Source: Alicyclobacillus sp. (GTDB lineage: Bacteria; Bacillota; Bacilli; Alicyclobacillales; Alicyclobacillaceae). Taken from it: 64,000 nt of DNA. How positions within the stretch are numbered: the first letter of the stretch is position 1; each line of letters begins with the position of its first letter. This document shows, piece by piece, positions 26,659-34,479 of this stretch. The translations under genes and the position numbers were made by a program. The notes beneath the pieces were generated by a model. The model made no database searches, had not been told where the DNA came from, and worked only from the letters and a program-made list of their open reading frames with translations. The DNA lies in contig JAIMBT010000007.1 of assembly GCA_023511295.1 (NCBI GenBank), forward strand, positions 83,020 through 147,019. Reading direction: 5' to 3'.

Positions 26659-27762
26659 CTAGCGGTGAGCCGCAACACTCACCTCCGCCGCATCCTGAGT
26701 TCGGGCTTGCGCCACTTTGTCCGTCCACTCCAGGGAGGACAGACCCTCGTCGCGCTGGCTGGCCACGTGTTTGGCCAAGTCGACGACGCGGCAGGAATAG
26801 CCCCATTCGTTATCGTACCACGCCAGCACCTTCACTGTACGGTCTGCGAGGACTTGCGTGCATAGACCGTCCACCACTGCCGACCGCGGGTCACCGTTGA
26901 AATCGACCGATACCAGCGGCTCTTCCGTGTAGCCCAAGATGCCGTCGAGGGACGATGCCGACGCGGACGCCAGTGCTGCGTTCACCGCATCCGGCGTGAC
27001 GTCGGAATTCAGTTGCGCCACCAGGTCCACCAGCGACACGTTCGGCGTCGGCACGCGGAGCGCGACTCCATTCAGTCTACCAGCCAGCTGCGGCAAGACC
27101 AAGCCTATCGCCTTCGCGGCACCGGTGCTGGTGGGGATGATGGACTCGCCGCAAGCTCGAGCGCGGCGCAGGTCCTTGTGCGGGTTGTCCAGATTTTTCT
27201 GGTCATTGGTGTACGAGTGGACCGTCGTGACCATGCCCGTGACCAGTCCGAACGCCTCATGAAGTACCTTCACGACGGGCGCCAGGCAGTTGGTCGTGCA
27301 GGAGGCAGCGGAGAGGAGGTGGTGCGACGTGGCGTCGTAGAGGTGCTCGTTGACGCCCATCACAACGGTCAGGTCCACGTCTGTTGCCGTTTTCGCTGGA
27401 GCCGTGAGAATCACCTTGCGGGCGCCATTCGATAGATGCACACCGGCTGTCTCGCGTGTCCGGAAGGCACCCGTCGCCTCGACGACGACGTCCACGTCCA
27501 GGTCTCCCCACGCCAGCTCTGCCGGATTCCGTGTCGAGAAGCAGCGGGTCACCTGGTCGCCCGCGCGAAAACCGTCCGCGGTCACCGCCGTCGGCTGCTG
27601 CCACACGCCGTGGACGGAGTCGTACCGGAGCAAGTGAACCAGTGTGTCCTTGTCAGCCGTGCCGTTGACGGCCACGATTTCAATCCCGCCGACCTCCGCG
27701 GCCCGCCGGTAGACCATGCGGCCAATCCGTCCGAATCCGTTGATGGCCATCCGCAGTGTCAT
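26659..27762 (-). CDS. gap: Glyceraldehyde-3-phosphate dehydrogenase, GapB-like cofactor region
   Basis: 367 residues from ATG at 27762 (GGAGG 10 nt upstream). NAD(P) loop INGFGRIGR, catalytic SAASCTTNCLAP near 152, TVHSYTNDQ, the phosphate-site TGAAKA and the C-terminal WYDNEWGYS. At the position after the second strand the sequence is AVNGTADKDTL instead of the AVNDLTD of glycolytic NAD enzymes; loss of that Asp is a mark of NADP-using, gluconeogenic GapB. A 25-residue tail extends past the usual end. No other glycolytic genes adjoin it, unlike gapA operons. Confidence 0.93.
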   Translation of the reverse strand: MTLRMAINGFGRIGRMVYRRAAEVGGIEIVAVNGTADKDTLVHLLRYDSVHGVWQQPTAVTADGFRAGDQVTRCFSTRNPAELAWGDLDVDVVVEATGAFRTRETAGVHLSNGARKVILTAPAKTATDVDLTVVMGVNEHLYDATSHHLLSAASCTTNCLAPVVKVLHEAFGLVTGMVTTVHSYTNDQKNLDNPHKDLRRARACGESIIPTSTGAAKAIGLVLPQLAGRLNGVALRVPTPNVSLVDLVAQLNSDVTPDAVNAALASASASSLDGILGYTEEPLVSVDFNGDPRSAVVDGLCTQVLADRTVKVLAWYDNEWGYSCRVVDLAKHVASQRDEGLSSLEWTDKVAQARTQDAAEVSVAAHR

Positions 27763-27888
27763 CGAGTCAACGCCTCCTGTGCAATCCATTCAACCTCTGC
27801 GGAACCCGAGGTCGCTTCCACCTCAATATATACCACACGGCGGACGGATTGTTCCATACAGTTTTGCGTATCCCCGGCAATTAGTATG

Positions 27889-27978
27889 TCATATTTTTGT
27901 GTGCATCGTGAAACGGATACCGAGCACGAGGAACACAAGACCCGCTACCAGGCAGACAATTGCGAGCCGTCTCAGCAT
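27889..27978 (-). CDS. Tiny single-helix membrane peptide
   Basis: 29 codons. ATG at 27978 follows GGGAGG with 10-nt spacing. Product: a basic start MLRR, one hydrophobic helix (about 5-21, mostly L, V, A, I, G) and a short polar end. It starts 15 bases past the stop of the methyltransferase gene on the same strand, so it may be the last gene of the clpP transcript. Not recognised; the ribosome binding site and topology are the evidence. Confidence 0.45.
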   Translation of the reverse strand: MLRRLAIVCLVAGLVFLVLGIRFTMHTKI

Positions 27979-27993
27979 TGACCGGCAACCTCC

Positions 27994-29166
27994 CTATCCG
28001 AGGGATGTCAAGAACCCACCCGAACCAGCTTCACACGCGAGCACAGAGAAGCGCTCTCCCATCCCGCCTGGCAGGACCAGCGTCTTCAGGGCCTGCGCCT
28101 GCGACGGCTCTACATCGGCCGACGCCTTCGGGTCTACCGTCCGTGCGAACGGCCTGGTTGCCAGTTCCGCGATACCAGCCTGCATCAGGAACGACCCTTG
28201 CGATTGCAGCCGACCGACCTGAAATCCCGCAGCCTGCGCGGCGGCGGCAGCGTGGGTCCAGTTCACGTCCGCCGTGATGTCGACCTGGCCCGGAGTCGTG
28301 AGCGGATCGGCAAACTGGTGGTTCGCGTAGGCGCGAAGCGTGCCCTCTGGTCGGATACCGGCCTCCCACTCTTCGCGCACAATGCCGTAGTCCACGAAGA
28401 TTGCGTGCACGGTCCTGGCCACGCGGCGGCACGCGGCAAAGAACGGTTCCAGGGTTTCGCAAACCTCTGCACAGTGGCCTACGGGCACAGGCGTGTAGCG
28501 CTCCGCCAGCTCCGCGATGCCCGCGGCCGCGCGGCGCCAAATCCAGTGCAGCACCGAGGTTCCGGGACGAAGGGCGACGTACGCCTGTTGCCAGCCCCGC
28601 GGTGCCCGCCGGACCCGCTCGACCGGCAGTGCGTCGAGCACCTCGTTTGCAAGGATATACGCCCGAGGGCGGACGTTGTCCTCGGCATCTTCCAGCCGCT
28701 CGCACCACTGAAAGGTCACACGGGGTCGGCGGACCAGCCGCGCCTGCTGTAGCTCGCGCAATCGTTTGGCCGGCTCGACAAGGGTGTACGAGATGGACAC
28801 GTCTGGTGACAAGACGGAACACAGGTATTCCGTGATGGACGCTGCCAAGTCCCCTTCTCCCGGGCCGATTTCACAGATCTCGAGAACCAACGGCCGGGTG
28901 GAGACGTGCCGCCGCCAGTCCGCCCATATGTATCGACCCAGCGTCCGTCCGAACAGCGGGAACTGGGCACTGGTGTAGAAGTCAGCACCCACGCCGCCGA
29001 TTTGCACCCGACGCTGATAGTATCCGTCCGAACCGTACAGCGCCTCCGCCATGAACGCGGAAAACGGCACCCCGTCCGTTGTCAAATCACGGCCCTCCCG
29101 TCGTGCGCTCGCGCGCAGCCGGTCCAGGAAGGCCGTCCCATCCACCTCAAGCTCTTCGGATGACAT
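27994..29166 (-). CDS. SAM-dependent methyltransferase, MidA/NDUFAF7 (COG1565) family
   Basis: 390 residues. Family features: [16 protein letters not shown] near 38, [16 protein letters not shown] near 63, the SAM site [14 protein letters not shown] near 97, [10 protein letters not shown] near 175 and [10 protein letters not shown] near 265. Homologues methylate an arginine of a respiratory complex I subunit in mitochondria; the bacterial target is not established. The ATG lies inside the end of clpP (about 20-base overlap), suggesting co-transcription. No ribosome binding site of quality is visible, consistent with coupling. Confidence 0.85.
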   Translation of the reverse strand: MSSEELEVDGTAFLDRLRASARREGRDLTTDGVPFSAFMAEALYGSDGYYQRRVQIGGVGADFYTSAQFPLFGRTLGRYIWADWRRHVSTRPLVLEICEIGPGEGDLAASITEYLCSVLSPDVSISYTLVEPAKRLRELQQARLVRRPRVTFQWCERLEDAEDNVRPRAYILANEVLDALPVERVRRAPRGWQQAYVALRPGTSVLHWIWRRAAAGIAELAERYTPVPVGHCAEVCETLEPFFAACRRVARTVHAIFVDYGIVREEWEAGIRPEGTLRAYANHQFADPLTTPGQVDITADVNWTHAAAAAQAAGFQVGRLQSQGSFLMQAGIAELATRPFARTVDPKASADVEPSQAQALKTLVLPGGMGERFSVLACEAGSGGFLTSLG

Positions 29167-29728
29167 CGTCAATCAAGCCGTACGACTTCGCTTCGTCCGC
29201 CGTCATGAACCGGTCCCGATCTGTGTCCCGCTCCACTTGCTCCAGCGGTTGCCCGGAGCGTTCACTGAGGATCTGGTTCAGCCGCTGGCGCGTCCGAAGG
29301 ATATGCTCTGCATGAATCTGGATGTCCGACGCCTGTCCGCGCGCCCCGCCGAGCGGTTGGTGAATCATGACCTCCGCGTTCGGAAGTGCGAAGCGCTTCC
29401 CCTTCTCACCCGCGGCGAGCAACACGGCTCCCATACTCGCCGCCAAACCCACACAGATGGTGGAGACCGCCGGTTTTACGTGCTGCATGGTGTCGTAGAT
29501 GGCCAATCCGGCGGACACGGAACCGCCCGGGGAGTTGATGTACATTTGGATATCTTTGTCCGGGTCTTCGGCCGAAAGGAAGAGCAACTGAGCGACCACT
29601 GCGTTCGCCACCTCGGCGTCGATGGCTGTCCCGAGGAAAATGATGCGGTCCTTCAGCAACCGCGAGTAGATGTCGTAACTGCGCTCACCGCGGCTCGTCT
29701 GTTCGACGACAATCGGCACTAAACTCAT
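29147..29728 (-). CDS. clpP: ATP-dependent Clp protease proteolytic subunit
   Basis: 193 residues, start ATG at 29728 behind GGAGG with 7-nt spacing (an ATG two codons earlier is too close). Catalytic triad motifs: [14 protein letters not shown] (Ser near 96), VMIHQPLGG (His near 121) and DTDRDRFM (Asp near 170); YINSPGGSV is also conserved. Serine protease tetradecamer fed by Clp ATPases. No CtsR-type heptad repeat was found upstream. Confidence 0.96.
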   Translation of the reverse strand: MSLVPIVVEQTSRGERSYDIYSRLLKDRIIFLGTAIDAEVANAVVAQLLFLSAEDPDKDIQMYINSPGGSVSAGLAIYDTMQHVKPAVSTICVGLAASMGAVLLAAGEKGKRFALPNAEVMIHQPLGGARGQASDIQIHAEHILRTRQRLNQILSERSGQPLEQVERDTDRDRFMTADEAKSYGLIDDVIRRA

Positions 29729-29832
29729 ATTCATCCCTCCTGCCCTCCATCATAGACGAACCGACGCCGGACATACTAGGAGCGTGTTGGAGTCCGGCCC
29801 TGTATGCCGGACCTGCAGGGAGGTCGATCTCG

Positions 29833-30258
29833 ATGCAAAACCACAACATCCGCACCTCCGACCGGTACGTGCGACTGGCTGGCGGGCTGTTTCTCATGGC
29901 GAGTGCACTCACACAGCGAAAGCAGACGTTGGCATCGCGCTTGCTGTTGGGTTTCGGCGCCATGAAGGTCGCGGAAGGCATCATGGGCTGGTGCCCGCTC
30001 ATGCATGCGCTCGGCGTGACGGATGCCGACACCGATGAACCGCGGAAGGAGACGTCAACCCGCCCGAACACGGACGCCAGCCCTAGGGCCGAAACCGATG
30101 ACAGGAAGACCGCCCACGCTGGCGACAGCGATGTCCGCCAGAAGGCGTCCGCCGCATCGGCAAGCGCGCTGCCACAACAGTCAGAGGTCGTTCCGGAAGA
30201 CAGCTGGCGTACGCTCGATAGAGAGGCGGAGGACGCCATCGGCAGCACGTATCACTGA
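29833..30258 (+). CDS. DUF2892-type membrane protein with long acidic tail
   Basis: 141 residues. The first 60 match the DUF2892 pattern: N-terminal QNHNIRTSDRYVRLAGG, a hydrophobic hairpin, and GWCPLMHALG. Residues 65-141 form an unusual charged low-complexity tail rich in Asp, Thr, Lys and Ser. GGAGG precedes the ATG. A 7-bp inverted repeat (29792-29798 with 29806-29812) sits just upstream of the ribosome binding site. Divergent from clpP. Function unknown. Confidence 0.75.
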   Translation: MQNHNIRTSDRYVRLAGGLFLMASALTQRKQTLASRLLLGFGAMKVAEGIMGWCPLMHALGVTDADTDEPRKETSTRPNTDASPRAETDDRKTAHAGDSDVRQKASAASASALPQQSEVVPEDSWRTLDREAEDAIGSTYH

Positions 30259-30311
30259 GCTCCGACCCCGTTTTGGGCGTTCGAGCTTGCGTCAGCGCCC
30301 CTGCATTCATA

Positions 30312-30343
30312 GGAAAACCGTCCAGCGACCGGCCGCTGGACGG
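30312..30343 (-). terminator. Intrinsic terminator
   Basis: 10-bp stem (30318-30327 with 30334-30343), loop of 6, followed on the minus strand by TTTTCCT. Ends the small gene at 30391 and possibly the isochorismatase-like gene upstream of it. Confidence 0.7.
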
Positions 30344-30390
30344 GTGAAGGTGCAACCCATGCAGATGTTCCTCGCCGCCAGAAGCTGGGC

Positions 30391-30591
30391 CTACCCGTGG
30401 ACCTGCCGAACGGCGGATTCCGGCGCCTGGCGGAACCGGACGCCGTATTTCCCACGGCGGGTTTGATACACCTGAACCTCCATGGGCAGGGCGCAACCGC
30501 GGATACGCTCATCGGCCTCAATCCACATCACAGCGCAGTACGCTTCGAATTTTGAACCATACAGCCCAGCGAAGTACACCCAGTTCTGCAT
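30391..30591 (-). CDS. Small hypothetical protein
   Basis: 66 residues, MQNWVYFAGLYGSKFEAYCAVMW then a charged C-terminal half with YQTRRGKYGVRF. ATG at 30591 is behind GGGGGTG. It follows the isochorismatase-like gene by 57 bases on the same strand and has its own terminator. No family recognised; it looks like a small soluble beta-rich domain. Confidence 0.5.
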   Translation of the reverse strand: MQNWVYFAGLYGSKFEAYCAVMWIEADERIRGCALPMEVQVYQTRRGKYGVRFRQAPESAVRQVHG

Positions 30592-30648
30592 CGCCACACC
30601 CCCGTGCACGTAGTATGTGCGCTCGGGGGTCGCGCACGCGGGCAATGA

Positions 30649-31125
30649 TTACACGTACACGCGGTCGCCGCCAATGTTCACAACGTTTTCCGGACCGAGG
30701 ATGTGCCGCGCAATCATCATCGACTCCCAGTTTCGCCCGTGGTACGAGGTCACCAACCGTTCCAGTATCTGCACCTTGTAGCCCGCGTCGACACAGGCGA
30801 ACATGGTGGCCAACACCGCTCCTTCGGAATCCACGCCGGCGATGTGGACTTCGTCGATGCCGTGCTGGTCAAACAACGCTTTGGTTTCCGCGGTGAACCC
30901 GGAATATCCGCGTTTTTCCACCACGACGGCGCGGGGATGGGTGACGAGCAATTGGCTCTTGCCCTCAGCTTCTGGGTACACCCAGTGCGTTGTGACGATG
31001 AGCTCGTATTCGTCCCCACTCCGACGTACGTACCGCTGGCACAGCGGTGCGATGTAATCGAGGGTGTTACCCAAGAACTCGCTTTGCACGTCTAAAATGA
31101 CGAGCGCCTTCTTCACAGAATTCAC
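30649..31125 (-). CDS. Isochorismatase-fold protein lacking the cysteine nucleophile
   Basis: 158 residues of the cysteine-hydrolase/isochorismatase fold: ALVILDVQSEF carries the usual catalytic Asp, VVEKRGYSGF the usual Lys, and IAGVDSEGAVLATMF aligns with the active-site helix where nicotinamidases have a Cys. Here that position is Ala (EGAVLAT in place of xxCVLAT), so ordinary Cys-dependent amidase activity is not expected. GTG at 31125 is very close to GAGGGGG; a GTG three codons later has better spacing. Role unknown. Confidence 0.8.
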   Translation of the reverse strand: MNSVKKALVILDVQSEFLGNTLDYIAPLCQRYVRRSGDEYELIVTTHWVYPEAEGKSQLLVTHPRAVVVEKRGYSGFTAETKALFDQHGIDEVHIAGVDSEGAVLATMFACVDAGYKVQILERLVTSYHGRNWESMMIARHILGPENVVNIGGDRVYV

Positions 31126-31231
31126 GCCCCCTCACGTGCGCGCCCGAATGCCCATGTCAATCGGACAATCTCTTACAACGATTCAGAACTCATGGTACCA
31201 TCCGACGACGGAATTGGGAAGTGTCCTCACC

Positions 31232-31267
31232 TTCAATAAACCTCGCGCCTCTGTTAAAATAGAGGCG
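31232..31267 (+). promoter_or_regulatory. Promoter with -10 inside an inverted repeat
   Basis: TTCAAT (31232-31237), 17 bases, TAAAAT (31255-31260). The -10 lies in the 8-base loop between CGCCTCT (31246-31252) and AGAGGCG (31261-31267), a layout that could be an operator. It faces the IDEAL-domain gene starting 112 bases downstream. Confidence 0.5.
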
Positions 31268-31378
31268 TATAGACCGTTGGCCCGCAGCACCTGGCCGGTG
31301 CACGCATACCGTACAGTAGCAGGGTGATCTCAATGGCACTGGCTGAGACAACAGGCCGTGCGTGAGGAGGTCAGACGA

Positions 31379-31861
31379 ATGATTGCACGAGAAGAACTGA
31401 TGCTTCTGAAAACGAAAATCCTTCCTCCGGGGGCCGATACGGTGTTGGACTTCCTGGCTCTGCGCCATCAACAAGTGGAATTCACCAACATCGTGTTGGA
31501 GAACGTCCCCTTGTTGATCATCGGCCGACACGGCATGATTGCGCGTCTTCCGGTCGGAGGTTCTGTACAGAAGGTCAGCAAGCCGGCCGACATCCTCGAG
31601 CAGCTGCGTTCGTTTTTCAATCACCAGGAGACCCTGTACCTGTTCGTCAACCTGCCGGACCTGCCGGTCCCGAATGAAGTGACGGAGTTATTAGAGGAGA
31701 TTGACCGGCGCCACATGCGCAAGCAGCACCTTCGGGACCAAATTGACGAAGCGCTGGAGCGGCGGGACAAGGAAGCCTTTCTCCGCGCGACGAACGAACT
31801 GAAGCGCCTCATGGCCGAAGGGCGAATGGAGATTCCCGAATCCGGGAGGTCCCGCTTCTGA
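31379..31861 (+). CDS. IDEAL-domain protein
   Basis: 160 residues. The C-terminal part contains QIDEALERRDKEAFLRATNELKRL (about 114-137), a clear match to the IDEAL domain found in Bacillus YpiB and ComK-like regulators. The N-terminal 100 residues form a compact domain with VPLLIIGRHGMIARLPV and a Leu-rich stretch ending LFVNLPDLPVP. ATG at 31379 with AGGAGG 8 nt upstream. The family is thought to mediate protein interactions; no partner is evident. Confidence 0.7.
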   Translation: MIAREELMLLKTKILPPGADTVLDFLALRHQQVEFTNIVLENVPLLIIGRHGMIARLPVGGSVQKVSKPADILEQLRSFFNHQETLYLFVNLPDLPVPNEVTELLEEIDRRHMRKQHLRDQIDEALERRDKEAFLRATNELKRLMAEGRMEIPESGRSRF

Positions 31862-31998
31862 CCACGCTCAGCGGTGGGCTTCCCTCGTCGATTTGGAACC
31901 TTCGAATGCCGGTCGTTCGGCGTGAATCGGAACCTGTGAGGACAGCGGATGAACGCGGCCGACGCCTGGCCGGCGCTGCTGACAAGGAGCGGATACCC

Positions 31999-32268
31999 GT
32001 GAACGATTTCATTCTGTACGACGATACGGAACAAACCAGTACGCGATTTGTCGGTTACGCCGGCGAGCACAGCCGTTTCGACGTCGCCATTACGACCACC
32101 GACCACTTCTATGGAAAGAAGTTGGTGACGGTCATTCAAACGGGGCGCACAGCCATCCTCGGGGACGACGAAGCAGAAGATGTCGCGTACATCGCCCACG
32201 CCTTTCACGTCTCCGATGAGGCAGAGGCGCGCGAGTTGTCCCGATTTCTCTGTGAGAACCTGTTCTAA
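31999..32268 (+). CDS. DUF3055 family protein
   Basis: 89 residues from a GTG behind AAGGAG (9-nt spacing). The sequence FILYDDTEQTSTRFVGYAGEHSRFDVAITTTDHFYGK fits the DUF3055 pattern of Bacillota: a YDDxEE-like start, EHSR(F/Y)D and FYGK(L/T). Small cytoplasmic protein of unknown function. It lies 137 bases after the IDEAL gene and ends in a terminator. Confidence 0.75.
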   Translation: MNDFILYDDTEQTSTRFVGYAGEHSRFDVAITTTDHFYGKKLVTVIQTGRTAILGDDEAEDVAYIAHAFHVSDEAEARELSRFLCENLF

Positions 32269-32294
32269 GCGGACCCTCGTTCCGCTCCTATTTT
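32268..32294 (+). terminator. Short intrinsic terminator
   Basis: AGCGGA (32268-32273) and TCCGCT (32281-32286) with a 7-base loop, followed by CCTATTTTC; overlaps the DUF3055 stop codon. Confidence 0.55.
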
Positions 32295-32328
32295 CATCCG
32301 GGTGAGGCAGATCCTTCACGAGACGGGG

Positions 32329-32766
32329 TCACGCGTATTGCTCCAGGAAATACGCCGCTACACGGGCGTATTCTTCTCCCTCGAGCGGGATGAGGTCCGA
32401 TTCTGGCGAACGGCCCCTGATGCGAAACAGGACGACATCGGGTGACTCGCCACTCCGGTCGTAATAGGCGCCGTAGGCCGCACCCTGCAGCGTAAAATAG
32501 CATCCGAGGATATACGAGCGCGGCGCCGCACCGTGGGTCTCCTCGACCTCAATGAAGAAGATACGCTCCACGGTGTCGAGTACGCGGTTGGTGAAGGTTT
32601 CCCCTGGATAATCGAGCAACCATTCCTCAGGGCCCTGCTCCCGAACCAAAAAGAGAAACCTCGCGTCGTCGCGTGTCCACGTCAACAACACCAACTGGGC
32701 GTGTTCAAAATAGAATGTATACGGTGTGGCACCAGCAAACCGAACGGGCGGAGTTGGAAATTCCAT
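32329..32766 (-). CDS. Hypothetical protein, DUF1292-like C-terminus
   Basis: 145 residues from ATG at 32766 (GGAGGGG upstream). The N-terminal half has TFYFEHAQLVLLTWT and EWLLDYPGETFTNRVLDTVERIFFIEVEE. The second half, with YYDRSGESPDVVLFRI and IPLEGEEYARVAAYFLEQY, resembles the small DUF1292/YrzB fold. Not assigned to a function. Downstream of the 45-residue membrane peptide on the same strand. Confidence 0.55.
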   Translation of the reverse strand: MEFPTPPVRFAGATPYTFYFEHAQLVLLTWTRDDARFLFLVREQGPEEWLLDYPGETFTNRVLDTVERIFFIEVEETHGAAPRSYILGCYFTLQGAAYGAYYDRSGESPDVVLFRIRGRSPESDLIPLEGEEYARVAAYFLEQYA

Positions 32767-32866
32767 CGGGTGCCCCTCCCCTCCTGGTCGCTGAACAGGC
32801 CGCTGCGGCGGACGGCCGCTGGCCGCCCGCCGTCTGCCCAACCCGTGATTCGCCTGCCAGACGGCG

Positions 32867-33004
32867 TCACACCTCTTCGACGTCTCCGCTCTCGTTGGCC
32901 AACGCCCGGTCGAAGTTTTGCTTGGTCTCCGATGCGCAGGTCACGAGCATCCAGATTAAGCCCAACGCAGCCACTGCCATTCCTATCAGTCCATTGCTGA
33001 ACAC
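32867..33004 (-). CDS. Small single-pass membrane protein
   Basis: 45 residues. GTG at 33004 behind GGGAGG with 8-nt spacing. One N-terminal hydrophobic helix (about 5-24, MFSNGLIGMAVAALGLIWML) and a charged C-terminal part (SETKQNFDRALANES) ending in an acidic run. The upstream minus-strand promoter candidate, site and topology support it. Unrecognised. Confidence 0.55.
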   Translation of the reverse strand: MFSNGLIGMAVAALGLIWMLVTCASETKQNFDRALANESGDVEEV

Positions 33005-33121
33005 GGGCGTTCCCTCCCCCCGATGGATGGATGTACGCGCCCGCCGGCAGAGTCCGGCGGCGGTTCCACTCGGATACAGCGCGAGCCGACCATGACACTG
33101 TCCGCAGAACGACTCAACTTA

Positions 33122-33150
33122 AGAGTAAGAATGTTTTACCAGGGGGTCAA
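33122..33150 (-). promoter_or_regulatory. Candidate promoter for the 45-residue gene
   Basis: Minus-strand -35 TTGACC (33145-33150), 17-base spacer, -10 TACTCT (33122-33127). Leader about 110 bases. Confidence 0.45.
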
Positions 33151-33200
33151 GGGTCAATGCGAATTTTTCTACGACGGGTCCTCAGCTCCGCGGATTCAGG

Positions 33201-33206
33201 TATAAT
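33201..33206 (+). promoter_or_regulatory. Consensus -10 hexamer TATAAT
   Basis: Perfect TATAAT 57 bases upstream of the start at 33264; the -35 position is poor. Likely drives the small membrane protein and ricA. Confidence 0.5.
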
Positions 33207-33263
33207 GAAGGGGCGCCGCGACACGGCTGTGACGGATACCGAATGCGAAAAGGGGTTTTGACC

Positions 33264-33491
33264 GTGAACCATAAAACGCGCTACATCTGGTTTGGCTTGC
33301 TGTTTGCGCTGGTGGCCGCAGGTCTCGCCGCACACTCGTACGTGCTCCTAGCTGTATTCGCCATCGCGGGCATTCTCGCCGCGGTCGTCGGCGACCGACT
33401 GGAGAACCGGCTGAGCCAGCCGTACAAGCAATACAATCGCATGCATCACCGCGGGCATGCCGGGTCCCACCCGACGGACGAAGCGCATTGA
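33264..33491 (+). CDS. Small two-helix membrane protein
   Basis: 75 residues. GTG at 33264 follows AAAGGGG. Two hydrophobic helices (about 7-24 and 27-43) with a basic start, then a soluble tail rich in His and charged residues (QYNRMHHRGHAGSHPTDEAH). It precedes ricA by 22 bases on the same strand. Not assigned to a family. Confidence 0.6.
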   Translation: MNHKTRYIWFGLLFALVAAGLAAHSYVLLAVFAIAGILAAVVGDRLENRLSQPYKQYNRMHHRGHAGSHPTDEAH

Positions 33492-33513
33492 CGAAAGGGG
33501 TTTCGTTGGTGCG

Positions 33514-33954
33514 ATGCAGACAGAAGACTGGATGCGCGAGAGCGAGGATGTGACCTTGGACCGGAATGAGTTGTGGGCAGAGACCGAAGAACTGGCGGAC
33601 CTCATCATGCAGGCCCCCGAGATCCAGGCGTTTCACGATGCGGAAGCCAGACTGAAAGCGAATCCACAAGCGTTGTCGATGATGAACCGCCTGCGCGAGC
33701 TGCAGGAGCAGATTGGCGAGTTTCGAGCGCGGAACGTGCCACCGATGCACTTCGTGCACCTCATGCAGGAATCCGAATCGCTGCTGGAAAAGCTGGAGAC
33801 CCTACCGGAAGTGGCGGCGTTTCAGCGCGCGCAGACGGATGTCAATGACCTGTTGCAGTCGGTCACATCCCGGCTTGCCCAGGCCGTCTTGCAACGGGTG
33901 GACGGGAACGACGTCTCGGCGGCCCATGCGGGCGAGGACACGGACGCCAGTTAG
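33514..33954 (+). CDS. ricA: RicA (YmcA)-like member of the YlbF/YmcA family
   Basis: 146 residues, mostly alpha-helical. The C-terminal core PEVAAFQRAQTDVNDLLQSVTSRLAQAVLQ lines up with YmcA (IQEFRDSQMEVNDLLQ) better than with YlbF. In B. subtilis RicA acts with RicF and RicT in mRNA processing with RNase Y and in development. Unlike B. subtilis RicA, the sequence has no cysteine at all, so it cannot contribute ligands to the complex's Fe-S clusters. ATG at 33514; AAAGGGG is somewhat far upstream (13 nt). Confidence 0.75.
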   Translation: MQTEDWMRESEDVTLDRNELWAETEELADLIMQAPEIQAFHDAEARLKANPQALSMMNRLRELQEQIGEFRARNVPPMHFVHLMQESESLLEKLETLPEVAAFQRAQTDVNDLLQSVTSRLAQAVLQRVDGNDVSAAHAGEDTDAS

Positions 33955-33976
33955 GTGTCTTAGCGTGGACGGAAGA

Positions 33977-34005
33977 TTGACACGCGTTCCGCCCCGTGGT
34001 AAAGT
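33977..34005 (+). promoter_or_regulatory. Strong sigma-A-type promoter
   Basis: Perfect TTGACA (33977-33982), 17-base spacer, TAAAGT (34000-34005), 40 bases upstream of the DUF1292 gene. Confidence 0.7.
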
Positions 34006-34044
34006 GGCCCAGTTCATGATTTTGACGAGAAAGAAGGGTTGACC

Positions 34045-34362
34045 ATGGCGGAGCACGACCACAACCATGACCACGACCATAATCACGACGTGGAAGACGA
34101 AGTGATTGTGTTGGAGGATGAGGACGGAGCCGAGCATCGCTTTATCCTCGGGGATGTCATCACGGTCGAAGAGCAGGACTACGCCATCCTCCTGCCCATC
34201 GACGACGACTTGGAGGAAGGCGTCATCTTCCGGATTGACGGCGAAGAGGACGAGCAAATGGTCCTTGCAGACATTGAGTCTGACGAAGAGTGGCAGAAGG
34301 TCGTAGACGCGTACAACGCGTACATGGACGAATTGGAAGGCGAAGACGACGACGAGGAGTAA
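34045..34362 (+). CDS. DUF1292 family acidic protein with His/Asp-rich N-terminus
   Basis: 105 residues. The start MAEHDHNHDHDHNHD is a metal-binding-like His/Asp stretch, followed by the DUF1292 (YrzB) domain with VLEDEDGAEHRFILGDVITVEEQDYAILLP. The tail is acidic (DELEGEDDDEE). ATG at 34045 follows AAGAAGGG; a TTG two codons earlier is less likely. Function unknown; the histidine run could bind metal (inference). Confidence 0.8.
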   Translation: MAEHDHNHDHDHNHDVEDEVIVLEDEDGAEHRFILGDVITVEEQDYAILLPIDDDLEEGVIFRIDGEEDEQMVLADIESDEEWQKVVDAYNAYMDELEGEDDDEE

Positions 34363-34392
34363 CTTCCTCTGCGCGGTAAACGACAACACCAA

Positions 34393-34450
34393 GGGCTGTG
34401 GGATATCGGAACGGCTGGCCGTCCGACAGGTCCCACAGCCCTCTGTTTGC
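34393..34450. terminator. Long hairpin terminator between convergent genes
   Basis: 11-bp outer stem GGGCTGTGGGA (34393-34403) with 34431-34441, with an inner hairpin in the loop (TCGG...CCGA), followed by TCTGTTTG on plus. Lies between the DUF1292 gene and dedA; likely works both ways. Confidence 0.65.
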
Positions 34451-34479
34451 GAGGTGCGCCCCCACCCGGCCTCCGTCTC

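Noticed and set aside
29729..29832. CtsR operator before clpP
   Set aside because: No GGTCAAA heptad repeats present.
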